Shown here: in pieces, positions 1-13,638 of the stretch | Layout of the letters: the number at the start of each line of letters is the position of its first letter | Position numbering within the stretch: position 1 is the first letter of the stretch | Origin: Allium sativum | Taxonomy: Eukaryota > Streptophyta > Magnoliopsida > Asparagales > Amaryllidaceae | Direction of reading: 5' to 3' | Assembly (NCBI GenBank): GCA_030737875.1 | Contig: CM060915.1 | Location: 357,675,863-357,739,862 of the forward strand | DNA: 64,000 nucleotides | Position numbers and translations under genes: made by a program | The notes under the pieces: model-generated | The model's input: the letters and a program-made list of their open reading frames with translations, nothing else | Database searches by the model: none | What the model was told of the DNA's origin: nothing

Positions 1-1794
1 TGAAGTGCATTAATGAATTAATGCCACATGATAGGGTTAAGTCATGAATCGCTTGAATATACTTAACCAATTTGACACGATGACTTGATACGGTTAAGTC
101 ATGAACCGCTTGGATATACTTAACCAATTTGACACGATGATTTGATAGGGTTAAGCCACGAACCGTTTGAATATACTTAACCAATTTGACACGATGACTT
201 GATAGGGTTAAGTCGTGAACCGCTTGAATATACTTAACCAACTTGACACATAATTCGTAGGGCTAAGTCATGAACTTAAACGACAACACTTGGCCAATTT
301 GACATGACACGTAGATGGGTTAAGTCACGAACTTGAATGACAACACTTAACCAACTTGACATGGTAGACCGATGGGGTTAAGTCTCGAATTTAAATGACA
401 ACACTTAACCTACTAGACGGAAACCCTAGTTACGCGGTCCGTTTCAGTAGTAACCCACTAGATGTATCATGGTACCCTGGAACTAGGTTGGGTGGGGCAC
501 GATTACTGGGCTGATTGTAAGCGACCAAAACGACGGCTGTGTGGGTGCGCCAGTGTAGGTTCTAACGGAGTGCGGGCGTGCACACACTCCGGAGCAGAAA
601 AAGCAGGCATTGGGCATCAGTAGGTTTATCTGTGCGTGCTTGATTCGTGTCGATGGTTGGCACCATAGGGCTTGATACACCTTATGGTGGAAGTGGCACA
701 GGTGACTACATTTCGTGATTGGGCCGTATGACACACACACACATGAACGAGCTAGGACTTGTAGGGAGCCGATCGATTAATAGATCGTTACGTGGAATTC
801 GTTGGGTAGCGTAATCCCTAGTGGTCCTAGGTGGCATAAACCCTAATCTAATCTTGAAAACGTTCAATAGGTAGCATAATCCCTAGTGGTCCTAGGTGGC
901 ATAAATCCTAGTTGAACACGCGATAGCTCATGATAAGGAAACCTAGCCAGAACAAGGGTGGCGGTCCAAACGATTTCAAGAATGGTGACACTACGTTGAA
1001 GTAGTATAGAAATACGTGATGAAACCCGTATGATATACGGCAAGGGACTATACATATACATGGAAAAGATGATACGGGTTAGGATACTAGTACAGTTGGT
1101 GCAGAGAATTTAGGAAATCAGAGCCAATAGATATCGTTTTAATGGTGAAGCGGATAAATCTTGCGATGCTTGATAAAAATCGTGCGAAACTATACTTAGT
1201 TCATCCTGAACGGGAACTTTGCAATGTTTACATGACAGAAATCCTATGATGTTATTCTTAGTTATCGTGCATGTAGCTTATCTTGTCACCATGCATATGT
1301 TTACTTTCAGTTTATTCATGCCATGTTATCTTTACCTGTTTTTATGCTGAAAGTCACTAGGACTTACTCAGTCTTTATGACTAACCCAGTTTGTTTCGCC
1401 TCTTTTTCTTCCGTTTCCACTCCCCCCCTCCAGGTTCACAGGGTGGGAACACAGCTTAGTTCGGATCTTACCAAGCTCCAAGGCTATTTCATGAAGGCTT
1501 TGATTGCTCTTGGCTATGGCTTGCTTTGCTGCTTTATTGGGGAATGATTTATAACTATGGTTTTATGCTTCTTTACAATTGCAAGACAGATTTCGATGTA
1601 ATGGATTTTTAATAGCATTTTGACGTAAAAGGCTTTAGACCTTTCTAGATTTTAAAGCAATGAAATTTGGTTCTTCTTCCGCTGTTTTATATGTTCTGTC
1701 TTGTAATATTTCTGTGTATGTTTACCTAGATAATGCTCCACCAAAGCTAGTGCATTCCCTTTGTGAGTGACCCTAGCAGAGGTGGGGTGTTACA
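1..1794 (+). mobile_element. Family-A LTR, 3' part, cut by the window start
   Basis: This stretch ends in GGTGGGGTGTTACA, the same terminus as the LTRs ending at 40570, 45533, 53708 and 60055. It shares with them, in the same order, a GGTTAAG repeat array, a block of short CTAG-containing segments, the TCAGTC/GACTGA hairpin, a pyrimidine tract ending in CAG, and the final GAGTGACCCTAGC-like segment. No primer binding site follows the terminus, so it is a 3' LTR or a solo LTR; the 5' end lies outside the window. It is visibly more diverged from the A1 and A2 LTRs than those are within their own pairs. No coding sequence is supported in it. Confidence 0.85.
34..430 (+). repeat. 57-bp tandem array with GGTTAAGT...ACTTAACC dyads
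   Basis: About seven units start near 34, 91, 148, 205, 260, 317 and 375, a period of 55-58 bp. Each begins with a variant of GGGTTAAGTC and most carry ACTTAACC about 25-30 bases later, so a unit could fold back on itself. The first four units are very alike; the last three form a second subtype with GACAACACTTAACC. The array sits inside the LTR and has counterparts with other copy numbers at 39364-39500, 44327-44463, 51117-51850 and 57465-58198. Confidence 0.85.
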
Positions 1795-1807
1795 AATCTA
1801 TCCTCTG

Positions 1808-2047
1808 TGTATCGACCCGAATTTTTCGACTATTCGAACTCGAATGTTTAAATATATTTTAAATATTATATTTGAATTATTTATGGATTTTAATATCGAA
1901 TTCGTTAATTAACATACGGTTGAACGTTTACATTTACATATAAAACAAAATGAGCTCGAAATGTCGCGACAGTTCGTAATATTGGGTTTTGAACTTCAGC
2001 TGATTATACAGAATCTGTATAAAGCCGAAATTATGTGAAACAAGAAA
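1808..2047 (+). mobile_element. Old family-B LTR, 5' piece (continues at 14970)
   Basis: The start resembles a decayed TGTAATGTCCCGTATTTTC, the first bases of the family-B LTR. The last 100 bases match the B-LTR U3 start (GTTCGTAA, GAACTTCA.CTGA.TATACAG, TCGAAATTCTGTGAAAC-like). The match resumes at 14970 exactly where element B1 ends, so one LTR was split by B1. The 13 bases between 1794 and 1808 are unassigned. Confidence 0.75.
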
Positions 2048-5000
2048 TGTAATGACCCAGGGTTTTCGGCACCGAAAATCGACATAAATACATTTCCATC
2101 TCTCATTTCGATCCTCCAAAACACCGAGAACAGTGGAACGTTTACGGAAAGTAGTTAGAGGGTGAGATAAGAAAGAAAGAAATATTAGAATAGAAGAAGA
2201 AGAATCAACACGACACAGAGTCTCACATCTCAGCGGAACAAAATATAATATAGAAATAAATCTTTATTGAGAGCTTTAAATAACTTACAATATCAGAGTA
2301 CATGAACACATCTGGAAAGTTATTATAATCTGCCCTTATATACAACATAGCGGAATAATATCATACGTCTGAACTCTTCCAGCCCATCTCTTCACAGCAT
2401 TCGATAACCTGAACCTGTACACTCCGGGCTAACCCGAGCATTTAAAAAACATCGGGTCAGTCTGGTGAACCAGAGTGAGAGAAACTCGCACAGTATTAAG
2501 GGTAAATCATCCAATCATGATTTTAAAGTTCAAAATCTTTTCCAAAGGAAAGGATAATCGTAAGACCAAATCCACACATAAACACGGACGGTTTTTACCT
2601 TACGATAACCCCAAACAGTTTTGAAACCAATATTTTTCTGATATTATACTAATGTCTAATACAAGTAAATAACAATCAAGTGGAACGCTTGCATCTCACG
2701 CTCCATATATATAGTATACAATCAAAACCGCAGGCGCTTATTGGAGATTGGATTCCAACTCTGACAAGGTATGGGACCACCTGTCGATCGTGTATCTCTA
2801 GAGACGAATACACTGGGTTCAATAAGAACGTCTTGCAACCTGGCCCTTACATGACCGACCACTCATTTCGCTTGAGTGTATCGAATGTATATCACCGACG
2901 GTTGGGATCAGCAACCGGCTCCCGAAAAGGGACAACATCAAAATATAGATTAAAGAAGCAAATGGAATTCCTCTAGATAGGTGATTATGCACCCTAATGG
3001 GAGCGACCCACATAGGCATTCTGCCTGCCTGATTTTTTGTCATTTCCCGGTTGATGAGGCTTGAGGCTAGAATTTCTTTTTGAACATCTGGCCACCATTC
3101 CCTTTGAATGCCACATCGTCAGATCCATCAGATATCACTAATTGACGTCCACAAAAATACTCTAGTTAGGAGCTAACCAAATATAATACGTTTGAAGAAA
3201 TCAACGTACGTGGTCCTTTGGAAATACTCTGTCAGACATTCGTCCATACCAGTCATCCAGGAACAGGATGAACCGAAGGCACCTTCCTACTGCATCCCAG
3301 GAATCACCCTAAAGATCTGTAGCGAAAAGTCCTTGCAAATCCGTATATTTCACTCACGACAGAATCACTGTCGAAATATCTCTGGCCGCTAAACCATAGA
3401 AATCCAATCAGTAGTTCCTCCGTTCATGAAGATCAACGGTCTCCAATTTCTCCATCTTCAGTAATCTTCTTCCACGTATTCGATGGTCGGAATGGTTTTC
3501 GAATATAAATATGATCCCGGTCTTTCCATGCCAACGATCATATGGTCAGGTTTGATAGTCGGTGATTTAACTATCAAATAAATAATTGTGAGAATAACAT
3601 TAGTTTACTAGTTCAGTACAAACACTACAAACCCTTTTTAAAATGATCAACGATAGTTAATCTCAAATCTTTAAATGTTTCATCATTTCAAAATATAATT
3701 TCTTTGGCATAAGGTTATTTCAAACTATTTTACTTTCATATATTAAGAAAATATTCTATAATCATATTCAATTCTTTATACCATCATCGTTTCAAAACCA
3801 TTTACTATTTTATTTCCCCCTTTCTATATTGGAAAAATCAACTCAACTTATCATTCATAAGTTTGTGTTACGAAATCTCTTTCCGTTTTAATACTTGAAT
3901 ATGTAAACCCACTCTTATTTCTATAGAACGAATCCATTTTCAAAATCTTAACTTTCCAAATTCCTTTCACCTCAAAAGTATTATTTAAATTTCACACCAC
4001 TCCCCTATTAGTTCATCTACAATGGAAATATCATTTTATATACGTATATATATAAAGGCTTAAACCTTCCCACTTCCGTTTCTTGGGAAATCTCATTATA
4101 TATATTCTTACTCTTTTATTCACATCGCGTTTTTATTTCTCATGTAGAAATAATAAATTAATTTTTTTCCACTTTCACACTACAAACTAATATCATCCTC
4201 GGAAAATTCCGAAGTCGTTCAAGTTGGGGTATTTATTTACCTCTCAGACCTTGATCAACAACGGTCTTATCTTTAGATAGCCATTAGTTGTAATTCAAAA
4301 ACCAATGTTTATTACAATACCAATCACATCTCGTTTGACCATGTTATTTAAAATATATTTTATAAAACTGCTTACATTTTTAAATATTTCCTTATCGAGT
4401 ATATTCATGATTAAAATTATTTATAAAATATCACATTCCCTTTTTACTTCTTTAAACGATACATTTTCTACTTGGATTTTTGTTAAAAATCCAATTCATC
4501 TTTAACCCTTTTCCAATCTTATTAAAATTTAAATAAATATTCTTTATCCCATCTTGTTGGGTTAATTCAAAACAATTGATTAACAAAGTCAAACAGTTGA
4601 CCTCGTCAATCCAACATACGATCACATCGTAACCAAATTCCAAATAATCCTTTAGCTAAATTTAATGATAAAATTAATTTAAATAAATTTCCTGTTTTAT
4701 TTATCTCTCTAAACAATTATTCAAATCTATCACATTACGTTAGTCTTTGCTTATTCACTTATAACTCTAATACATATCAGAAATTTTCTTTATAAAATCA
4801 TTTGAAACCAATTATAAAATCAATTTATAAATAATAAATGTTTATTTCCGTTTTTACAATCTTTAATTCAAAATAATAGATTTAAAAATCTATTTTTAGT
4901 TATAAACTAAACTTTATAACTTTATCTCGTCGATTTACCTGACGGTAGATAGATATAGGCTTTGTACTGTCAATTACTCAACCAATGGTGCCTATTTGTT

Positions 5001-5612
5001 TAAACCAAACAGATGGTGAATTTCAGTTCAATATTCTACCATCTAATCAAAACAATTCTATTCAAATAGATAATGGCCTCATAACAATTAAGACTGATAA
5101 TTCAATGTCAATCAAATTATTTCACACCACCACGACAATTAACACAATCCATTCGGTTGGGTTTTCTTTATAAACATGGCCAATAATTTGGACCAATTGT
5201 TAAAGTAACGGTTTGGTTTATCATTGAATTTAAACAATGTTTTATTTTAGAAATTAAATCCATTTATATATATATATATATATATCAAACAATCACAGTC
5301 AACCATGAACAACAATAACACAAGATAAAAACCAACTTATATATATAAGTGGAGAGAACTGAGTGAGTTTAACTCACCTTTGTTTGATTCCGTCGTTAAA
5401 TAAGCTCATTTCAATCAAATTGAACGGCTTTTTGTTTAACTGAAAAATCCAGCTGTTGTCCGCCCTGCTCGGTTCTCATCCATCGCGTAGTACTTATCTT
5501 CACGGTTCCAATGTTTTTCGTTTCATCGAATTCTGACCATATATGTATTCATAATTAGTATTCCAAGTTTTATACTAACATTAAAATTGAAGGACTTAAA
5601 TTAATTTAAATC

Positions 5613-5682
5613 TTGGGCCTTACTTATCTCGTCCAGCCCATTAGTTCAAGCCCGCACCCCCTTTTATCTCTCAAAACCCTCG
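5613..5682 (+). promoter_or_regulatory. Plant housekeeping-type promoter motifs, antisense in the B1 LTR
   Basis: On the plus strand, opposite to the element, lie TTGGGCC (5613), AGCCCA (5635), AAGCCCG (5648) and a telobox-like AAACCCTCG (5674), followed within 50 bases by the start of a short open frame. Site II elements with a telobox are typical of promoters of plant ribosomal-protein and cell-proliferation genes. That this is a captured promoter is inference. Confidence 0.5.
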
Positions 5683-5731
5683 CTCCCCCTTTCACAAATG
5701 TAGCTGCCACAAAACATTCCAGAGAATAGAA

Positions 5732-5908
5732 ATGGAACCCTCATATCGTAGCACTTCTGCTTCTACCCTCGATCGATTCAAGCTAGCTCTAGTCCTATTC
5801 GCCCTTTCTTTTCTCAAAACGTTTCTTCTCCTCAGTTCTCCGTGCTCCTGTTGCTCTGCGCCCAACCCTTCGATCCAAACCCAAACCGAGGTTGTTCCCT
5901 TTGATTGA
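5732..5908 (+). pseudogene. Captured first-exon-like open frame, 58 codons (left LTR)
   Basis: An ATG-started frame beginning MEPSYRSTSAS with a hydrophobic stretch around residues 20-37 and a Cys/Ser-rich tail. It lies just downstream of the site II/telobox cluster, in more GC-rich sequence than its surroundings. The same frame is open at the same position in the partner LTR (12925-13101), with several substitutions but no frameshift. Downstream is an intron-like stretch ending in a pyrimidine tract and CAG at 6621. I do not recognise the protein; it may be the 5' end of a captured host gene. Confidence 0.4.
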
Positions 5909-6753
5909 GATAAGTATTTTCCAATTACATTTCGGTATTATTATTATTATTGAATTTTTCCCTATGTTTCGAACGGATTTTCTTGTTCATGGTTTGTTCT
6001 GGGAAATAATTGTGGTGCAGTTGTTTATTTATGGTTGTAGGACCTTGGTCACCAAGTAATAGGGTTATAGGATTTCAGCTTTAGGCTAGGTCTGTATTGA
6101 CTTTTCGTTTCGATGTTATGTGTGATGGACTGTGGTACTTAGCTGAAAATGTGAAGATATTTTGTTGCCTTTTCACGCACTGTTTTTGCTCAGAGATGAA
6201 CATGGATCAAGCTGTCCCTACTTAGATTAGGTTCAACTACGAATTGTCCATTCGCATTGTACATTGTCTGTGTACATCAACCATTGAATGCTTCATTTCG
6301 GTTCAGCTTTGAACAGATGTACATATATAAATGTCAGACAAGATTTTGTACATAAGATTTTCTAACTACAGTTGTATATTAGCTGTTTCGATTTCATGAT
6401 GTAAAGATTTGATTTACTGTTCATTGTCTAAAAAATTTTGGGTTTTCTAAATGTAGATCTGTTTGGATTCTGCACTTTGATGGTATAATACATATGCATT
6501 TTCTTTGCTGTAAAATCTGGGTTTTTATGTGGTATCTTTGTCATTGGAATTCTATCAACTTTATAAATATTTATACATGTATTTTCAAGCTACTCATAAC
6601 TTTTTTTCCCTACTTTTTCAGGACGGATTGCTGGTGACGAAGATTGATGTTGTGAGAAGATTTTATTGTAGATTTCCTTTCATTTTTTTATATGTATGAA
6701 AACTGAAATTTTACATAAAATTTCAGTATACATGAATATGTACAAAGATTCTA

Positions 6754-6939
6754 TTGTTCATTGTAATCAGCCGTATATATGTATATATATATATATTTCT
6801 TTTCCGCCGAAGTATCAAACAAATTTGTTTTAACTGTAAAATATTTGGCCATTCAAATGTTGTTTGTAAACCTAACAAAGTTTGGATTACTAAAGCTGAT
6901 TCTAATTTTGTGAGTGTGGGGATATTGAAGAAAATCTAA
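6754..6939 (+). pseudogene. CCHC zinc-knuckle gene fragment inside the LTR (left copy)
   Basis: The frame contains a zinc knuckle of the form C-x2-C-x4-H-x4-C (Cys codons at 6826, 6835 and 6865, His at 6850), reading CFNCKIFGHSNVVC, followed by KPNKVWITKAD. This arrangement resembles the CCHC knuckle of plant LINE ORF1 / DUF4283-type proteins more than a Ty3 gag knuckle, and it lies antisense to the element. The preceding part of the frame is microsatellite-derived. A stop follows at 6939, where the partner copy stays open. Fragment only; no function is inferred. Confidence 0.5.
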
Positions 6940-7552
6940 AAATCAGAGCGAGCCCAGTTTAGATCCTGTTATGAAGGACAAGATTATGAGAAGCATTTAT
7001 AAATCAGAGAAAGTTGGCACAAAAAAAGGATGTTGGTTTAGGAAACTAATTTTGTTAATAAAGCCAATTCTTTTAGTATGCTTACTGTCTTTAATATGTA
7101 TGTACAGGATATAAGTGAAATGACAATTGTTTTTTATAAAGCAAATGATAAAAGTGTTGAAAATAACGACATGGAAAATAGAGACGATGATGCTGTGTTG
7201 TTAGCTAGAGTAGAAGATGTTGATAAGTTTTTTTTTTAAATGGCACATGAATTTACAAATAAAGAGGAAGATAAATATGAGCAAGTAAAGGTATAAGATC
7301 TGTTTTAAATTTGATTGATCATATATCATATATATATGATTGTGTTTTCATTGTATTTATGGCATGAGATAAATACTTGATATGTTTATTTGGTTATATA
7401 AAAATCGTATGAAATGTCGAGACAATATAATTCAAATTCTACAACAGTTAAATAATCTGATATTATCGAATATATTCAAAACGAAAGATCATGTAGCTCT
7501 CAACAAGACTAAGACGGATTCTAAACTCGAAAAAAAATTGAGTTAACGATAT

Positions 7553-7593
<41 letters not shown>
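7553..7593. repeat. TA microsatellite in the B1 LTR
   Basis: An almost uninterrupted AT/TA dinucleotide run. A shorter version is at the matching place in the other LTR (14394-14425). Other TA tracts lie at 5267-5284 and 12430-12475. Confidence 0.9.
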
Positions 7594-7596
<3 letters not shown>

Positions 7597-8129
7597 AATC
7601 CTTATTTAATTAATTAAATAAACGTTATCGTTTTATAACGATTTTCATAGCGACTATTTTAAAATTTTAACTAGACATAACTAACAAATTATAACACGAA
7701 ATCTCGATTTTTCTCTTTCATATGAAAAATATAATCAAATCGATTCAAACATTTCTAGTTTCATAGAATTTCGACTTAAAACGAATTCTGTATACTCAGT
7801 TGAAGTTCAGAACGAAATTTACGAACTACAGCGCCATTTCTAGTTCGTTTATAATATAATTATAAATTTAACGTTCTGACGTCGTTTTAATAACGAATAT
7901 ATTTATATAATTCAATATAAACCATATTTAAACTACTTTAAATCGCTCGTTCACATTATACAGCAAATTCAACATTTTCTAATATCCCGAAAAATAAAAT
8001 ATTATTATATAATTAATATAATTTAAATATTCGAATTAAAATGGTCAAATCCCATTATTTAAACTCAAATCAATATTTTAAATAAATAAAATATTTCAAA
8101 TAAATGGTCAGAAAATACGGGATATTACA

Positions 8130-8142
8130 TTCTTCCCCCTTA
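8130..8142 (-). other. Polypurine tract of B1
   Basis: Plus strand TTCTTCCCCCTTA directly abuts the left LTR; on the minus strand this is TAAGGGGGAAGAA, the expected plus-strand primer just before a 3' LTR. It fixes the element on the minus strand. Confidence 0.85.
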
Positions 8143-9200
8143 AAATAATTCTGTCGCTGAAATTGCTAAGGTAAGAAAAATGTTGCAAACCCATTAACTT
8201 TAAAAATATATTTTATTTCAAACCAAAACCAATTTATTATGGTAAAACAAAATTTTCAAAAATTATCGAAAATATTCTAACACATTAAATTCTCGAAAAA
8301 TTTAGCAGAGTCTCCCTTGCACGAAGGGACTTCTGCGATATCGCAGAAACAAATAATATCGACCCACACGGTCGGAAAAATAAAAATCAAAACCAAATTT
8401 TTTTATTTCCGCGTAGGCGTACCGTTTTTGAGCATTATTGAGTCTACTGCTCAATTTACGTGCAATTTACACAATCAACTCAATCCTCATAATCATCTGG
8501 CACCTGTACTTAACTCAATCCATCATATAAGTAACACATATATGAAATATTCAAATAACACTTCATTTTTTCTGGGTTTCAGTTTATTTAACTCTTTATT
8601 AAACCATGGACGAATTATATCTACCAAACATTCAACAATCAATCAACAACCAGGGTACCACAAACTTAATTAAATCAACCAAATTCACATCCAATTTAAT
8701 TCAACATATTCAAATATCAATCGATTGATATTCGATTGATTTCTATTTAACTATTATTCATTAAATTTCCAAATTTAATTGAAATTTATTTAATTACAAC
8801 AATATTTCTTAATTTAATCTCAATATCATTATTAATTATTAATTCGATTTCACTTGACCTAGTTAAGTTTTCAATTCAAAATTTTAATTAAATTTTGAAT
8901 TCTATTCAAATCATTCAACACACAATATCCCAATAAATTCACAAAATTATTTCCTTTCTATACAAAAATATATTTTGGGTAAAATTATTTCATTTACCCC
9001 CTTTAAAAAACAATATTGTGTTCCTTACCAGTTCAACGCTTGTCAATACTTGAACCGATCAATAAACACAATACAAAACATTTGTATATAAAATTTACAA
9101 ATACGCTCTCGTATATGTACACTCAAACTCAATCTAGGGTGTTACTAACCCCATCTCTATTGAGTTACGCCACAGAGCCAAGGTTATTACTAAACCAATA

Positions 9201-9212
9201 GCTCTGATACCA
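9201..9212 (-). other. B1 primer binding site (initiator Met tRNA type)
   Basis: Minus-strand TGGTATCAGAGC, complementary to the 3' end of plant initiator methionine tRNA, one base from the 5' LTR end at 9214. Confidence 0.9.
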
Positions 9213-12200
9213 CTGTAACGACCAGGGTTTTCGGCCCCGAAAATCGACATAAATACATTACCATCTCTCATGTCGATCCTCCAAAACACCGAGAACACTG
9301 GAAAGTTTATGGAAACAAGTTAGAGGGTGAGATAAGAAAGAAAGAAATATTAGAATAGAAGAAGAAGAAGAATCAACACGACACAGAGTCTCACATCGCA
9401 GTGGAACAAAATAAAATATAGAAATAAATCTTTATTGAGACCTTTAAATAACTTACAATATCAGAGTACATGAACACATCTAGAAAGCTATAATAATCTA
9501 CCCTTATATACAACATAGCGGAATAATATCATACGTCTGAACTCTTCCAGCCCGTCTCTTCACAGCATTCGATAACCTGAACCTGTATGCTCCGGGCTAA
9601 CAAGAGCATTTACAAAACACCGGGTCAGTCTGGTGAACCAGAGTGAGATAAACTCGCACAATATTAAGGGTAAATCATCCAATCATGATTTTAAATTTCA
9701 AAATCTTTTCCAAAGGAAAGGATAATCGTAAGACCAAATCCACACATAAACACGGACGGTTTTTACCTTACGATAACCCCAAACAGTTTTGAAACCAATA
9801 TCTTTTCTGATATTATAATAATGTCTAAATACAAGTAAATAACAATCTAGTGGAACGCTTGCATCTCACGCTCCATATATATAGTATACAATCAAAACCG
9901 CAGGCGCTTATTGGAGATTGGATTCCAACTCTGACAAGGTATGGGACCACCTGCCGATCGTGTATCTCTAGAGACGAATACACTGGGTTCAACAAGAATG
10001 TCTTGCAACCCGGCCCTCACATGACCGACCACTCATTTCACTTGAGTGTATCAAATGTATATCACCAACGGTTGGGATCAGCAACCGCCTCCCGAAAAGG
10101 GACACCATCGAAATATAGATTAAAGAATCAAATGGAATTCCTCTAGATAGGTGATTATACACCCTAATGGGAGCGACCCACATAGCCATGCTGCCTGCCC
10201 GATTTTTTGTCATTTCCCGGTTGATGAGGCTTGAGGCTAGAATTTCTTTTCGAACATCTGGCCACCATTCACTTTGAATGCCACATCGCCAGATCCATCA
10301 GATATCACTAATTGACATCCATAAAAATACTCTAGTTAGGAGCTAACCAACTATAATACGTTTGAAGAAATCAACGTACATGGTCCTTTGGAAATACTCT
10401 GTCAGACATTCGTCCATACTAGTCATCCAGGAACAGGATGAACCGAAGGCACCTTCCTACCACATCACAGGAATCGCCCTAAAGATCAGTAACGAAAAGT
10501 CCCTGCAGATCCGTAGATTTCACTCATGAAAGAATCACTGCCGAAATATCTCCGGCCGCTAAACCGGAGAAATCCAATCAGTAGTTCCTCCGCTCATGAA
10601 GATCAACGGTCTTCAATTTCTCCATCTTCAGTAATATTCTTCCATGTATTCGATGGTCGGAATGGTTTTCGAATATAAATTCGATCCCGGTCTTTCCGTG
10701 CCAACGATCGTATGGTCAGGTTTGATAGTCGGTGATTTAACTATCAAATAAATAATTGTGAGAATAACATTAGTTTACTAGTTCAGTACTAACACTACAA
10801 GCCCTTTTTAAAATGATCAACGGTAGTTAATCTCAAATCTTTAAATGTTTCATCATTTCAAAATATAATTTCTTTGGCGTAAGGTTATTTCAAACTATTT
10901 TACTTTCATATATTAAGAAAATATTCTATAATCATATTCAATTCTTTATACCATCATCGTTTCAAAACCATTTACTATTTTATTTCCCCCTTTCCATATT
11001 GGAAAAATCAACTCAACTTATCATTCATAAGTTTGTGTTATGAAATCTCTTTCCGTTTTAATACTTGAGTATGTAAATCCACTCTTATTTCTGTAGAATG
11101 AATTCGTTTTCAAAAACTTAACCTTCCAAATTCCTTTCACCTCGAAAGTGTTATTTAAATTTCACACCATTCCCCTTTTAGTTCTTCTACAACGAAAATA
11201 TCATTTTATATACGTATATATATAAAAGCTTAAACCTTCCCACTTCCGTTTCTCGGGAAATCTCATTATAAATATTCTTACTCTTTTATTTACATCGCGT
11301 TATTATTTCTCATGTAGAAACAATAAAATAATTTTTTCCACTTTCCCACTACAAACTAATATCATCCTCGGAAAATTCCGAAGTCGTTCAAGTTGGGGTA
11401 TTTATTTACCTCTCAGACCTTGATCAACAACGGTCTTATCTTTAGATAGACATTAGTTGTAATTCAAAAACCAATGCTTATTATAATACCAATCACACCT
11501 CGTCTGACCATGTTATTTATAGTATATTTTATAAAACTGCTTACCTTTTTAAATATTTCCTTCTTGAGTATATTCATGATTAAAATTATTTATAAAATAT
11601 CACATTCCCTTTTTACTTCTCTAAACGATACATTTTCTACTTGGATTTTTGTTAAAAATCCAATTCATCTTTAACCCTTTTCAAATCTCATTAAAATTTA
11701 AATAAATATTCTTTATCCCATCTTGTTGGATTAATTCAAAACAATTGATTAACATAGTCAAACAGTTGACCTCGTCAATCCAACATACGATCACATCGTT
11801 ACCCAATTCCAAATAATCCTTTAGTTAAATTTAATGATAAAATTAATTTAAATAAATTTCCCGTTTTATTTATCTCTCAAAACAATTATTCAAATCTATC
11901 ACATTACGTTAATCTCTGCTTATTCACTTATAACTCTAATACATATCAGAAATTTCCTTTATAAAATCATTTGAAACCAATTATAAACTCAATTTATAAA
12001 TAATAAATATTTATTTCCCTTTTTACAATCTTTAAAATAAAATAATAGATTTAAAAATCTATTTTTAGTTATAAACTAAACTTTATAACTTTATCTCGTC
12101 TATTTACCTGACGGTAGATAGATATAGGCTCTGTACTATCAATTACTCAACCAATGGTGCCCATTTGTTTAAACCAAACAAATGGTGAATTTCAGGTCAA

Positions 12201-12806
12201 TATTCTACCATCTAATCAAAACAATTCCATTCAAAAAGATAATGGCCTCATAACAATCAAGACTGATAATTCAATGTCAATCAAATTATTTCGCACCACC
12301 ACGACAATTCACACAATCCATTCGATCGGGTTTACTTTATAAACATGGCCAATAATTTGGACCAGTTGTTAAAGTAATGGTTTGGTTTATCATTGAATTT
12401 AAACAACGTTTTATTTTAGAAATTAAATCCATATATATATATGCATATATATATATATATGCATATATATATATAACAAACAATCATAGTCAACCATGAA
12501 CAACAATAACACAAGATAAAAACCAACTTATATAAAATATAAGTGGAGAGAACTGAGTGAGTTTAACTCACCTTTGTTTGATTCCATCGTTAAATCAGCT
12601 CGTTTCAGTCAAATTGAACGGCGTTTTATTTAACTGAAAAATCCAGCTGTTGTCTGCCCTGCTCGGTTCTCATCCATCGCGTAGTACTTATCTTCACGGT
12701 TCCAATGTTTTTCATTTCATCGAATTCTAACTATATATATATTCATAATTAGTATTCTAAGTTTTATACTAACATTAAAATCGAAGGACTCAAATTAATT
12801 TAAATC

Positions 12807-12875
12807 TTGGGCCTTACTTATCCGGTCCAGCCCATTAGTTCAAGCCCGCACCCCATTTATCTCTCAAAACCCTCG
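12807..12875 (+). promoter_or_regulatory. Antisense promoter motifs, right copy
   Basis: The same motif set as in the left LTR: TTGGGCC at 12807, AGCCCATTA and AAGCCCG following, and AAACCCTCG at 12867, all on the plus strand. Confidence 0.5.
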
Positions 12876-12924
12876 CTCCCCCTTTCACAAAAGTAGTCGC
12901 CAAAAAACATTCTTGAGTAAAGAA

Positions 12925-13101
12925 ATGGAACCCTCATGCCGTAGCCCTCCTGCTTCTACCCTCGATCGATTCAAGCCAGCTCCAGTCCTCTTCGCCCTTT
13001 CTTTTCTCAAAACGCTTCTTCTCCTCAGTTCTCCATGCTCCTGTTGCTCTGCGCCCAACCCTTCGATCCAAACCCAAACCGAGGCTATTCCCTTTGATTG
13101 A
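12925..13101 (+). pseudogene. Captured first-exon-like open frame (right LTR)
   Basis: Right-LTR copy of the 5732-5908 frame; both end PFD-stop. Here the frame also extends upstream in phase to an ATG at 12913, which the left copy lacks. A splice-acceptor-like pyrimidine tract with CAG follows at 13427, about 390 bp closer than in the left copy because of the deletion. Confidence 0.4.
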
Positions 13102-13501
13102 GATAAGTATTTTCCAATTACATTTTGGTATTATTTTGTTTTTTTTTATAAAAATTTTCCCTATGTTTCGAACGGATTTTCTTGTTCATGGTTTGTTCTG
13201 GGAAATAATTGTGGTGCGGTTGTTTATTTATGGTTGTAGGACCTTGGTCACCAAGTAATAGGGCTATAGGATTTCAGCTTTAGGCTAGGTCTGTATTGAT
13301 TTTTCATTTCGATGTTATGTGTGATGGACTGTGGTACTTAGCAGAAAATGTGAAGATATTTTGCTGCCTTTTCACACATATATTTTCTAGCTACTCATAG
13401 CTGTTTTTTTTTTTTTTACTTTTTCAGGACGTATTGCTGGTGACGAAGATTGATGTTGTGAGAAGATTTTATTGTAGATTTCCTTTTATTTTTTTATATG
13501 T

Positions 13502-13579
13502 ATGAAAACTGAAATTTTACATAAAATTTCAGTATACATGAATATGTACAAAGATTCTATTGTTCATTGTAATCAGCCG

Positions 13580-13638
<59 letters not shown>

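Larger units (their letters stand above)
2048..8129 (-). repeat. B1 3' LTR (left copy)
   Basis: Direct repeat of 9214-14964 in the same order throughout, from TGTAATGACCC at its left edge to GGGATATTACA at its right edge (plus-strand reading). It is 331 bp longer than its partner, mainly because 6183-6572 is missing from the other copy. It contains an AT-rich middle (3600-5300), a plus-strand antisense gene-like module (5613-7290) and a long TA tract near 7553-7593. Confidence 0.9.
8130..9213 (-). mobile_element. B1 interior, non-coding
   Basis: About 1.08 kb between the LTRs, AT-rich, with no gag or pol motif in any frame. A 118-codon open frame on the plus strand (8317-8673) has composition typical of AT-rich non-coding sequence and no recognisable domain, so I leave it out. 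Near the primer site the leader carries GGTTAGTAACACCCTAGATT (minus strand), which is also present in B2, so the two families share a leader. Confidence 0.8.

Noticed and set aside
34..430. Telomere-like GGTTAAG repeats
   Set aside because: The plant telomere unit is TTTAGGG in tight 7-bp tandem. Here GGTTAAG occurs once per 57-bp unit, with an inverted partner.
8317..8673. 118-codon plus-strand frame in the B1 interior
   Set aside because: AT-rich composition, opposite to the element, no counterpart in the B2 interior and no recognisable motif.
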